64,000 nucleotides of DNA, from assembly GCA_900642245.1 (NCBI GenBank), contig CAAAJI010000025.1, forward strand, positions 143,672-207,671. Direction: 5' to 3'. Below the pieces are notes generated by a model, which saw nothing but the letters and a program-made list of their open reading frames with translations, was not told where the DNA came from and did not search any database. This DNA is from Fragilaria radians (lineage: Eukaryota > Bacillariophyta > Fragilariophyceae > Fragilariales > Fragilariaceae). The first letter of the stretch is position 1. Each line of letters begins with the position of its first letter. This document shows, in pieces, positions 22,514 to 32,531 of this stretch. The translations under genes and the position numbers were made by a program.

Positions 22514-25206
22514 TATCACAGGCTTCATCTGTAATAACTGTCACATAATGAGAAAGCGACCGTTCGTACACAATTGCCTATTTGCAGTAGTAATCCAGAA
22601 TTACAATAAGCAAATAAAATCAAATGATCAATCGCAATTATGTTAAGATGACTTTGCAGCAACTGCTTCTTGTACGCCACTTTGACATACACTAAGGAGT
22701 GCACCATACATGTTGCTACTTTATTGACTTAGATGTCTCTTCTCAAGCTCTTTGCACTTTAAGTGCCAATTAAGAAATATGATTTTCATAATCTTGGATT
22801 GCCTTACTTTAGTCTTAATTTATCATGCCTTTTAAAAAAGAATATTGTTTACATTTCGGGTACCCAGGTATCTTTGGCAAAGTTTCACAGACCCTTACAA
22901 GTTTCTTTAACGATAGGGCATCCAGGTTTATTTGACAAACGTTTTTAGGTCTCAATTCAAAATAATTGAAATTTCTCTGTAGCGCAGCTTCCATATTGCC
23001 TCCATCATAATCTTACTATTGTGGAGGTTAACTATCTCAAAATGGAAAAAGTCATACTTTTGTCTCAACCTTTTTGATCCATCATGTGAGAACTGTCATT
23101 AAGGTGTTCAAACAATATATTCACTAATTCCACAGTGATACATTGACTTTTCAAGAGCTATTTTTATAACATTCCCTAGCTGGTTTAAATTTTGCCACAG
23201 CTTATTGAACAGTGCAATTATTTCTCTTTGCCCTAAACACACCTTTTTTAGCCGAATAGTTAATCTAATGATATATTTTTGGAATTAACTTGCTTATGCA
23301 GAAACATCTTCTTTGTATCATTCGCGGGATTATTCCCAATTCTGATGTAGATAGGAGGGTGGAACAGTATATTTCATTGCTGGCAGTAGTAGATGTATAT
23401 TATATTAGCTTGCTGAAGTCCCATACTGTTGTGAATGCAGTATTTCTCGAATTCATCACTACCTCCTGTAATCCTTTCTGTTGAGACTCCGTTGGCTTTC
23501 CTATAGATATCAGATTTCCTAACCCCTTGTGGAAGGTATCGATTGAAATATGCTTGATTTATGAATCTCCCTTAGAGCTAAGGTGCACTTTTGTGATGCT
23601 CAATAACCGTTCTCTCCCATGGTTCAAACTCCAAATCTTCATGATAGAAGATACATTTTTGACTGTTAACGTTTCCACTATTTTGAGTATCCCTGACAGT
23701 ATTGAGAGTCATGGTTCTATCTCTCAATTCTAAACTATGATTTTGATAGTGATGACTATTCATGTCATGAAAAAATCTGTTCTCAGTCAGGTCTCCTTAT
23801 TTATTAAGATGACTTATTTTACTCCAGGAGCTATCTTGTTGAATACCTGCAATAAAGTGCTGGATATAGGAACGCTCCTATCTAAGGGATGTTAATGCTG
23901 CCTTGGACAGTGCCTAGTATTTGCATTATGCCATACGTCTGAGTAGGACTAATATAATAGCGGAGATTTCTCTTTTCTATATTTGACACTCCAATTATGG
24001 GCTTTCTGAGTATAAGCTTTGTTTTAACGTCTTGATGAAATGTATATCTTTGGTAGAATTGTACTGGAACTTGAGTTTACTCTAGCCGGTGTAAATTTCT
24101 GTATCCGGTCTAAATATCTGTATGACTTAGACCGTTATATCCAACTCAACTCTGTGCTTGAGTGCCACTTCCGGCGCTCATCAGCTGTTTTCCACAAGTT
24201 GTCATCCTTTCGGAACCAGCTCTTTGCAAAACTACAGCTCTTTGAGTGCAATTAGCAGCTTCACAGGCTGCAATTGTCTTCTACCATCTTCAAGTTAAAT
24301 GACAGCTGTACTTCAGGTTTCTCAGGAATCAATTCTTTTCAGCCAATTTTCAAATTTTATTGGAAGCTCTACTACAGACTTCACAGGTCACAATTGTTAG
24401 ACGTTTCGACCGTTGTGCTAGCATAATCTCTTCTTTGACTCATAACAGCAAGTCATCAAAGGTATTAAGGAAATCTGATGCAATTGCCTTTAAGGCAAAA
24501 TAATGTATCACGAGCTCATGCCAAATCCAAGTATTGAAGAGTGCTGTAATGAAGTAAAAAAACAAATATATAAAGAAACACAAATTGTTTTACTGAACAT
24601 ATTATTGAAAAAACAAATATCCTAGCAACTTCAAATGCAAGGAATGCTGTCAGATCAGGATTTTTTGTTCTTAAGCTGATAACTAATTTTTGGAAAACAA
24701 TGGGATCTGAGATGAACGTTAATCATTACATTATCACTGCTGTAATGAAGGTCTTCTTGGTTTCAATGTTATCTCAGAGGAGATCTCAGTTGACATGGGG
24801 GAGATAATGAAAGAAACAAAGATTGTGACATTAAGATACGAAATTTTATAATGTTTGGTGATGGAAAGGCCATGGAATACTGTAAGAATAGTAACTTAGA
24901 CATTGAGCTAACAGATAGTATGCACCCCAATCATTGTTACAGGTATAATTCCCCCTTGAACTTTGGAATAAATTGGAGATATCTATCAAGATAAAGAATT
25001 AATTAAGAATTATGACCAAATTACTAGTAATAGAGCGGAAATGCACGATTATTCACTCCCTAATGAATCAAAGATCAGATCCCCACATGGTACATCATGG
25101 ATAAACGGTTAATGCTAGAAAAAGTTTGTAGATAAGCAAAAGGTCACAGCGAAATTGAAATTAATGGATCGATGTTTAAGTATAAGTAATTTAGCTTGCT
25201 ACAATG
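22514..25206. other. Intergenic, probable decayed transposon sequence
   Basis: 2.7 kb with many short open frames and no intact gene. It follows a copia Gag relic and may hold more of the same element, but I cannot align any of it to integrase or reverse transcriptase. A degenerate direct repeat (CTTCACAGG...CAATTGT) occurs near 24258 and 24384. Confidence 0.35.
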
Positions 25207-27732
25207 TTAGGCATCAGAAAAGTAACTCTGTCGTTTCTGCTTAAGAGCAGCGTTTTTCTCAATATCTTCACGCAACAATGCATCTGCATCAATGTCATCT
25301 GCATCACGATACTCCTCAGGAAATCTATATATATCAGCCCAAGACATTCCTTCAGAATCGGGAGAAGAAGCCTTCATCAGTATATCAATATACTCTGCCA
25401 TAGTCTCGCGAATTAATTGACCTGGTTGAGTCTTAGTTGGATCCGGTTTTTCGCAGACCATTCCCCAATCCTGTGCACCATACGAGTGATTGTAGAAACG
25501 AAGCGTTCGGAAGGTATCAGAAATAATTTCACGGTTTATTCCACGCTTTTCAAGTATTTCTATTTTTTCCATGTCTACATAGTTCTCCCATTGATTAAGA
25601 GTTTCCAATAACTCAGATTCCGTTCGAAAAGATTTGATTTCAGGAGGCGATAAAGTAATTGGATTCTTTTCCTCTTTCACCATGCATGCGCTGATCACTC
25701 CCTTACCCCACGAAAAAAGAGAGTTGGTGGACTTAAGAAACTCCTTAGCTTCACCTGGCCGGTCAAATCCAACGTATACAATACCAGTACGGGAGTTCTG
25801 TTGGCAGACAGCAAATTCAACAGAACCGGTGACATCGCGACGGTCGGTGCTGTAGGCTTGGAAATAATTTGAGATATACTCTTTTGTAAAACTATCGTCC
25901 ACATTTCTTAATTGTATCGTTGCAGCATGACTTTGGAAAAACTTAAGGGAGGGAACATCGCAATCAACAAAGAGTTTATCGATGGATTTTTTGTACATCT
26001 GCGATTTATTGGGCCCTGTGAAACCAGCGAATACAAGCTGACGTCTAGCTCGGAAAAGCTGTACTTTGTGATGACCAAGTTGAGTCAAGTGCTGATGTAG
26101 AGAGGTCGATTCTATTGCTGAGTTGGCCAGATCTGCTGATTTCATGCGGATAAGAAAAGCTTTTGGTCCGATCTTTTTTATGTCGTCAGCGCTAATAGGT
26201 CCAAACTCAGCCCCAAGTTCCGTGTCGACAGGAAAGAGGATATATGCTAATTTCCGATCGGACATGTTTGCGGGAACATTTTCAATTTTAACAACAGGAG
26301 TACCCTTCTCAAAGCCGGTTTCTTCTTCCTCGTCGACTTTAAAGATTTTCCATGGAAGATGAAAAGTATCACACTTGAAGTTTTCATCTAAAAGGATTTT
26401 ATAAAACTTTTCTTTATCAGCATATCCAACAAAAGCTGAAGTCATGGAGACAGGGGCAACAGAGGCAGATGGTACTTTGAGTATTGCCGCAACTATTTTC
26501 GAAACCTCAAGGCGATGCAGTGGGTTTTCTATATCTCCGATTTCACCTTCAGGTGAGACAAAGTGAGGTAATCCTGAAAGGAATATAAAACGCTTATGTG
26601 ACTTAATGAATTCAAGTGGTGGTTGTGTCCTATTCTTAGGATAGACTGGTTTGGGGGTACGGTGAGAGTTTGGATGATGATTATAACGAATAACTTCAGC
26701 AAATGTAGCTGGGTGATTTTCCATAGCCTCATGGAATCCGTCGATACCCGTAGATTCGACTTCCAGAGGTAACAATCTGTTTACTAGTTTGGGTGGAAGG
26801 TCATCAAATACTCTTAAATCGGGATCGAGAACGTCACGGAAAAAGCCGGTAGATGGTGTGAAGTTGGGATCTCTCCTTGAAAAATCTTTTCTGTAAGGGG
26901 CAATATCTTCCGTGCCATCGATCACATAATCCGGAAACTGAGGATCGTATGATAAAACATGCGTTCCATCTTCATCTTTACTCACTGCTGGGTGATTATC
27001 GGGATCAAATCCACCAGTATCGATTTCCTCGTATTCATCTTCATCGTCTACAAACTTTGGCTTCTGAAAAAAATACTCATACTCGTCTACTTCTTCGCCT
27101 GATTGTGTGGAATAGCTTCCAAGGCGACCTAATACTCCTTGTGTATTATATTCATTAATGTCATCCACCTCAGGACCAAGACTATCACCAAGCTCGATGT
27201 CTAACGCTACAGAACTTCCAAGCACTCGATGTCCTTTTGCTTTTCGAGCTGCCAACTTTGGAATGCCCGAATCATGTTTACCCATCATAATTCCTTTAGC
27301 CGCAGGTTCTAAAAACCTCTCCGCAAAGTTTTGATTCCTTGGACGTTCGTATTGACGCATTCTATTCACAGGAATATTTTGACTTCTTCCCACGGCTGCA
27401 CGGGGGGGGATTCCAGATTCATTGTTCCCTATTGTCCTAAAATCATAACCTCGACCCCGACCATCTCCACGTCCACCGCTTGCGCCGAAGCCACGATCAT
27501 CTCCACGTCCTCGGCCTCCGCCAACACCACGACCATCTCCACGCCCTCGGCCTACGCTCGCACGACCATCTCCGCGTCCACCACGTGCGCTAAACCCACG
27601 ACCATCTCCACTTCCGCCGCCACGACCACCTCCACTATGTGCGCCATAACCAGGCCCTGCCCTTTGACCAGTTGATAATAGTCGTAAACTATTTAATGTA
27701 GTAGAACGACGATGGGATAGTCGAGTCCACAT
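25207..27732 (-). CDS. Gly/Arg-rich RRM-like RNA-binding protein, predicted mitochondrial
   Basis: Intronless, 841 residues. The first 22 residues (MWTRLSHRRSTTLNSLRLLS) are basic, hydroxylated and free of acidic residues, as in a mitochondrial presequence. Residues 25-97 are an RGG-type low-complexity domain made of GRGDGRG-like units, typical of RNA-binding proteins. Residues 180-320 are acidic and probably disordered. At least three segments look like divergent RRM folds: residues 381-455 (RFIFLSGLP with a later SAFVGYA), 479-560 (VVKIENVP with a later AFLIRM), and about 650-735 (IQLRNVDDSF with a later GIVYVGF). The C-terminal 110 residues are charged and end with a helical stretch. It is likely an organelle RNA-binding or translation factor. 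I do not recognise a named orthologue, and the RRM calls rest on the beta-1/beta-3 pattern only. Confidence 0.8.
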   Translation of the reverse strand: MWTRLSHRRSTTLNSLRLLSTGQRAGPGYGAHSGGGRGGGSGDGRGFSARGGRGDGRASVGRGRGDGRGVGGGRGRGDDRGFGASGGRGDGRGRGYDFRTIGNNESGIPPRAAVGRSQNIPVNRMRQYERPRNQNFAERFLEPAAKGIMMGKHDSGIPKLAARKAKGHRVLGSSVALDIELGDSLGPEVDDINEYNTQGVLGRLGSYSTQSGEEVDEYEYFFQKPKFVDDEDEYEEIDTGGFDPDNHPAVSKDEDGTHVLSYDPQFPDYVIDGTEDIAPYRKDFSRRDPNFTPSTGFFRDVLDPDLRVFDDLPPKLVNRLLPLEVESTGIDGFHEAMENHPATFAEVIRYNHHPNSHRTPKPVYPKNRTQPPLEFIKSHKRFIFLSGLPHFVSPEGEIGDIENPLHRLEVSKIVAAILKVPSASVAPVSMTSAFVGYADKEKFYKILLDENFKCDTFHLPWKIFKVDEEEETGFEKGTPVVKIENVPANMSDRKLAYILFPVDTELGAEFGPISADDIKKIGPKAFLIRMKSADLANSAIESTSLHQHLTQLGHHKVQLFRARRQLVFAGFTGPNKSQMYKKSIDKLFVDCDVPSLKFFQSHAATIQLRNVDDSFTKEYISNYFQAYSTDRRDVTGSVEFAVCQQNSRTGIVYVGFDRPGEAKEFLKSTNSLFSWGKGVISACMVKEEKNPITLSPPEIKSFRTESELLETLNQWENYVDMEKIEILEKRGINREIISDTFRTLRFYNHSYGAQDWGMVCEKPDPTKTQPGQLIRETMAEYIDILMKASSPDSEGMSWADIYRFPEEYRDADDIDADALLREDIEKNAALKQKRQSYFSDA
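27430..27655 (-). repeat. Coding minisatellite encoding the RGG domain
   Basis: Degenerate GC-rich repeats on the plus strand, seen as CGACCATCTCCACG variants, encode the GRGDGRG units of the RNA-binding protein. The local base composition is far more GC-rich than the flanks. Such arrays change copy number easily. Confidence 0.75.
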
Positions 27733-29287
27733 TGTTCAGCTCTGTGACAAATATAAATTATAAACGTAGTCTTGTAGAGTAGAGTTACTACCGGTATTTA
27801 CAGAGATTTTGTGAGGTTGACGCTGCTTTAAGTCTGTTTGTACGTCGGGTATTCTTTTTCATAGGATTTATCTCCACTGTACCATCATCACAAGACATCC
27901 TCACTCATCAAACTTCATGGGAACCTTTTTAACTAAGGTGACAACTTTTTCTTTGAAACTGAGAATACCTAGCTCACCAAGACAACCAGGACCAATAATA
28001 AAGCCATGGGTAGATGACAGCTTGTTATCAAAGGGAAAGAAGTGTTGTGCAGATGCAAGTTATTGTGTTGAAGGCTAAGGAAATAAAATATATCATTCCA
28101 GAAATAAAGCAAGACTTAATGGATGAGACAAAGTTATAGTAGGCATGTCAATAAGACTAAGTATAAAAAAAATAATCTATCAGCGATCTGGTATTATTCT
28201 GTTTAGAGTGTGCCTGCAAACAACAAATTGACACATTCTTCAAAGGTGGAGGAGTTACAACGAATGCAGACGCGCCACGCACAGTTGATGCAATATGTAA
28301 GCATACATGCCATTCATTCTATCATAAATCTTGAGTTTCCTATGATCTCTAGGCTTATTGTTTCACTTTCATGAAAAATGCCATTACATCCTTGTTGAAA
28401 CTTTCCGTTGGATTCATTTCCAGGGCTTTGGCTTCCTTATTCATGGTTCTTTCAAGAGTATATTCTTTTTTCTTGTTTTCATTGTATTGTATCACCTGCG
28501 AATCTTACTTACATGTCATTTGGATAAGCTTGATAAATCCAAAAGACTTCAGCAATAGTCTTCCCCACGACCCTACAGCCTCCATAACTTCCATTCAATC
28601 TCTGAGATGATTGAGTCTCAGGTTTAAAGTCTACACTATTGAAGCGAACTTTGGATTTGAAGGGCATGTTGATTTCCCGGTCAAAAGAATATCTCAAATT
28701 TTGACCCTTCTATCTAACGTAGAATATAACATCTATATTTCCCATTACAGCAAGTATTGCTTCTATGATATTGACTGCAAACATGATGTTTGCTTGCTTT
28801 CTTATCTTATTGACTGAATCCCATGCCTATACTCTTGTTCTGTTTTCATAGCATAGTTTCTTTCTTTTTGTATCTCTCTGCTACAGGAGACGTGTGCTGA
28901 GCTAAGTTAACATGGTTTCTTTAATTGAATCCATGTTGCCCCTTAGTTTTGTTGATTTTGCACTAGTTTTTTTTCATCAATTAATTTTCTTCTTACTTTT
29001 TTCCTTTATGACTCAACTTTTGCTTCCTTGATATTTGACATGTCATTGTCTATAGTCACATCATGTCCTTATTAATATACAATGGAAATTCTGATGACCC
29101 AACTACGGATGAGATTTTGCAGTCAAATAGACATCTGTTTGGCTAGGCGAGAAAAAAAGTGAATAAAGTGTCTCAATATTATCCTCTTTCTAATATCCGA
29201 ATGGTTTGTTTTCCTAAGATCCTCAATAATCTTTAAGTCTCTTGTACGCTTTTGTTGATCCGGTTGGGTAATCTAGAGAAACTTCTT
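27733..29287. other. Intergenic between two minus-strand genes
   Basis: Contains the promoter side of the RNA-binding gene and the 3' flank of the FkbM gene. A short plus-strand stretch near 28220-28290 reads CKQQIDTFFKGGGVTTNADAP and is followed by GTAAGC, so it could be a stray exon or relic, but it is too short to call. Confidence 0.4.
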
Positions 29288-30589
29288 CTATATTTGTCGT
29301 TTTCCTGTGGTGTAACGAATTCCACAATCCTCAATTTGCTTGGTTCCTTCTATTTCTTCCCATCGCTTCAATGGATCTTCGTTCCCGATGATGAGAGAAT
29401 CATGTGGTTCATTTAGCATATCGATGCGAACTCCCAGGTCTCGCACAAGTTTACACAGAATTGTAGAATTGATCGCCTCCTCAAGCACTTCATATTCACC
29501 TCCTTCAATATCAATCTTGATAATTACATGGCCTCCAGGAAGTGTTACTTGCTCTAATAATTTGGTTAGTGTTATTCCCATGACTTGAGCAACATGCCTC
29601 TCTTCAGATTTCACGACATCAACATGAGATCGAATCGTGCTCGAGCCCCAATAATTTTCGACATGGTTGACTGTATCGAGGTATAATGATTTGGGGGCAT
29701 TTACACTCGCTGCGACGTGTTCTGTAAGAAAATGAATATGACGAACGGGTCTGGGTATCATGTTCATCACATTTATTTCTTGTTGACGAAGTAGAGAAGT
29801 AAATATAGGATTTCCTTCTACTCCGTAAAAACAATAATCTTCTGGAAAGACTTCAGTCATATTTTTCTTCGCGATCTTATTATATTCGTTATATTCCGTA
29901 ATTACCTCACGTACCCATTTGGAGAGAAGCCACTTCATTAGGTTTCCCTTGTACCCGTTGTAGTACCCAGGTCCGATGTTTCCTGTTGTGGTGTTGAAGA
30001 TGTGGTGGAGTTTTATGCCTTCACCAGTTTTCCTAGTAAGTGCACCCGAATCAAACTCTGGAAGGAAGGAATCAACCATTTTGTGCAGAGAGTCTCCAAC
30101 ATTTGAACCCAGATCGATAAAAACATGTTGACACTTGCGAAGGTTGAATATTGTATACCCACTTGTGGCCAATTGTCGTGTTTCGTCCCGGTGTTGTGTC
30201 ATTTGTGGAATCGATGCTGCTTTTTCAAATGAACGACGCCATTTGCGAACATAAGCAGAATTCTTCTTGGCTCGTAGGTCATCAACATCGGCAAGAGATT
30301 GATCTTCTGCTCCTTTTTTGGAACTATGTTTGTCACAAATCTCGCCACCATGTAGACTTAACTTATTCTCCTTTGAATTCTGCTGCGATAAACGGAATTC
30401 CTTCCAAAGCTTTACTAACTCTGGATCTATTTGTCCCAGTTGTCTCTCGACATCATCTAAACTCGGCGTTGCTGTAGATCGCACCCAATTCAGTGACGCT
30501 GTAAGAATCAAAATAATCACCAGGATTATTATGAGGAAGGAAATAGGACTCAATGCCACGATTCGCCTTTTTGAGTTGATGAGAACCAT
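29288..30589 (-). CDS. Membrane-anchored FkbM-type methyltransferase
   Basis: Intronless, 433 residues. A type II signal anchor (SFLIIILVIILILTASL) lies at about residues 17-33 after a short basic N-terminus, so the enzyme should face the ER/Golgi lumen or cell exterior. A stem of about 120 residues follows. The catalytic part matches the FkbM family of SAM-dependent methyltransferases: VFIDLGSNVGDS for the SAM loop, YGVEGNP for the acidic ribose-binding strand, and IIKIDIEGGEYEVLEE as the family hallmark near the C-terminus. FkbM-like proteins are commonly O-methyltransferases, in algae and bacteria often linked to glycans, but the substrate cannot be read from the sequence. The start is the only ATG that includes the anchor. 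The second half contains several potential N-glycosylation sequons (for example NTTT and NSTI). Confidence 0.88.
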   Translation of the reverse strand: MVLINSKRRIVALSPISFLIIILVIILILTASLNWVRSTATPSLDDVERQLGQIDPELVKLWKEFRLSQQNSKENKLSLHGGEICDKHSSKKGAEDQSLADVDDLRAKKNSAYVRKWRRSFEKAASIPQMTQHRDETRQLATSGYTIFNLRKCQHVFIDLGSNVGDSLHKMVDSFLPEFDSGALTRKTGEGIKLHHIFNTTTGNIGPGYYNGYKGNLMKWLLSKWVREVITEYNEYNKIAKKNMTEVFPEDYCFYGVEGNPIFTSLLRQQEINVMNMIPRPVRHIHFLTEHVAASVNAPKSLYLDTVNHVENYWGSSTIRSHVDVVKSEERHVAQVMGITLTKLLEQVTLPGGHVIIKIDIEGGEYEVLEEAINSTILCKLVRDLGVRIDMLNEPHDSLIIGNEDPLKRWEEIEGTKQIEDCGIRYTTGKRQI

Positions 30590-31105
30590 TCAATAGAAAA
30601 TTGTCGTCCTTTCAATGATTATTTATGTGTTGCGGAAGAAGTATTTGGCATGGTCAAATTGTCCCAAAATCTCAATCTGGAATTATTGCACGTTGGTTAC
30701 CATTTCTGTTTCGCGTCACTTAGCAGAACAGTATGTAGTGATGTCAAAGGTAACAGTCATGCTAACTATTTAGCTATCAATGCGTCAATGTTGAATGTTA
30801 GTTAGCACATCGGTTAAACTCTCAGTTAACTATCAAGGGGGGAAGGAAGGACGAGACAAAGAAAAGGTGAAATTTTAGCGATGTCATACAGTTTAGATTT
30901 CACGATTCCTAATTTAGTATCAATAATTTTACGTTGAATGTTTTGCCCATTGTTTAAGCTCTGATCTAACTTTCATTTTTCAACTGAACGGCGAGGCCAA
31001 GAAAGGAATGGAAAAGCAATAGGAAGAAGAGGGGAAAGAAGGACAAGAAAATGAAGATGTGAAATTTAAGCAAAGAAAATGAAAGAATGGGATTTGTAAC
31101 AAACT
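30590..31105. other. Intergenic upstream of FkbM gene
   Basis: AT-rich sequence with purine-rich blocks (for example GGGGGGAAGGAAGG near 30836). It may include the 5' end of the adjacent hAT relic, whose terminal repeats I could not identify. Confidence 0.4.
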
Positions 31106-32222
31106 CATTGGTCCAGAGAAAACTGCAAAAAAGCAAAGACTAAGTACCATGCAAAAGATGCTGTTGGTGTGTACTGCACACAGTGTGAGCAATGTATTCC
31201 ATTCAGTGTATCAAATCCTACAAATATAATTAGACACATGGACAGTGCGCATTCAGATTTAATCCAGCAGTACCGAGAAACAGGGGAGAGGAATAAGATG
31301 AAGGGGAAATTGGTTTGAATGCAAGTACTCATCATTTCCCTACCAAAGCAGAGCAAAGGGAAAAGATAGCATCCATATCAGATCATAAGTATATGCCGTT
31401 ACTGTCAACTTTGTGGACGTGTTCAAGTTTGAGACCATCTATGGTTACTGAAGATGAGTACCTCCAGAAAATGATATCATTTTCCTCATCTGTGAATGGT
31501 GCACAAAGCTTCCTGTCTTGGATATCTCAATAGGAAGAACATCATGCCTTTGCACATGTGGATGCAGCAATATATCAAAGACATTATACACAAGTCAATG
31601 GAACACTTTGCATGCACAAGTGACATTTGGTCTTCCAAAAATCTGATGGCATTCATGGCTCTGACTATCCACTTTCTCACTGAGGATTTCAATGATGCCT
31701 TTCACGCTGTAACGTGAGCAGATTGAAGGAAAGCTAACTGGTCATTTTATTCAAGATTGTATGGAGAAAGCCTTTGACAGATGTGAGCTAGATGTGGCAA
31801 TGATCTCTATGATGTTAAGGGATACTATGTCTAACATGGTCAAAGCTTGTACAGGCTGGGGAATACCTTACTTTCCCTGCATAGGGCATTGTCTCCACCT
31901 CATTGTTACTAATGATTGCTGGTGATATCAAATCCATTGATGACACTGAAATGATTAAAAATATGGATATAAGTGATAATGTCTTTGAAGATTCTGTTCA
32001 TATTTGGTCATCCAAAGAATGTCTGGTAAGAGTTTGTAGTGTGGTAGATGATTTTTGAAGGGCTACTGTGTTCCTCAAAAACACAAGCAAGTGCAAAGAG
32101 ATATTGAGTAAGATTCAAGTTCTTCAATCAATTCAAAATTTACTTTTGGTTAAGCGGGATGTGCGCACAAGATGGAACTCAATGTATCACGTACTCAAGC
32201 AAATAGATCGTACAACAATTTG
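31106..32222 (+). pseudogene. hAT-family transposase relic with BED-type zinc finger
   Basis: Fragments in different plus-strand frames follow the order of a hAT transposase. A BED-like finger near 31170-31250 reads YCTQCEQCIPFS then IIRHMDSAH (C-x2-C then H-x4-H). About 31530-31710 reads FACTSDIWSSKNLMAFMAL, matching the start of the catalytic core. Around 31860-31910 is IPYFPCIGHCLHLIV, the family Cys/His segment. Around 32155-32200 is RDVRTRWNSMYHVLKQI, the family TRW motif. Many stops and frame changes separate them, so it cannot make a transposase. It ends about 170 bp before the inverted repeat of the next element. Terminal repeats and the 8-bp target duplication were not found. Confidence 0.65.
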
Positions 32223-32390
32223 AGCAAACTTGATGTAAACATACGTTACTTATCCACTTTATTGCATTTAATACCTATTTTGTTAGGTTGAGAGTTGTGA
32301 TAATTATCTTGATAGTATAGGTTTACGAATTGGAAAGATAACGTTAACGTTAAATTATCTGAAATCTATACGTTGACAACACTAACAGTA

Positions 32391-32414
32391 ACGTAGAGTC
32401 GCAGTTTATGGCTG
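32391..32414 (+). repeat. Left terminal inverted repeat
   Basis: Starts ACGTAGAGTCGCAG and ends TTTATGGCTG, preceded by TA. It pairs with 35076-35099. Confidence 0.85.
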
Positions 32415-32531
32415 TACACCAGTTTTTGGCCGAAAATGAAATCTAGCCAATAATGTGACGAATAAAAAAAATAAAGGATTTTGATTGGATAAATTTTGTA
32501 GTCACCAGGTTTTGGCCGATTTCACAAAATC

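Noticed and set aside
24240..24410. CTTCACAGG...CAATTGT direct repeats as a possible CRISPR-like or satellite array
   Set aside because: Only two degenerate copies with irregular spacing; nothing else supports an array, and the genome is eukaryotic.
27331..27675. 114-codon Thr/Ser-rich plus-strand frame
   Set aside because: It is the antisense shadow of the RGG minisatellite of the minus-strand RNA-binding gene.
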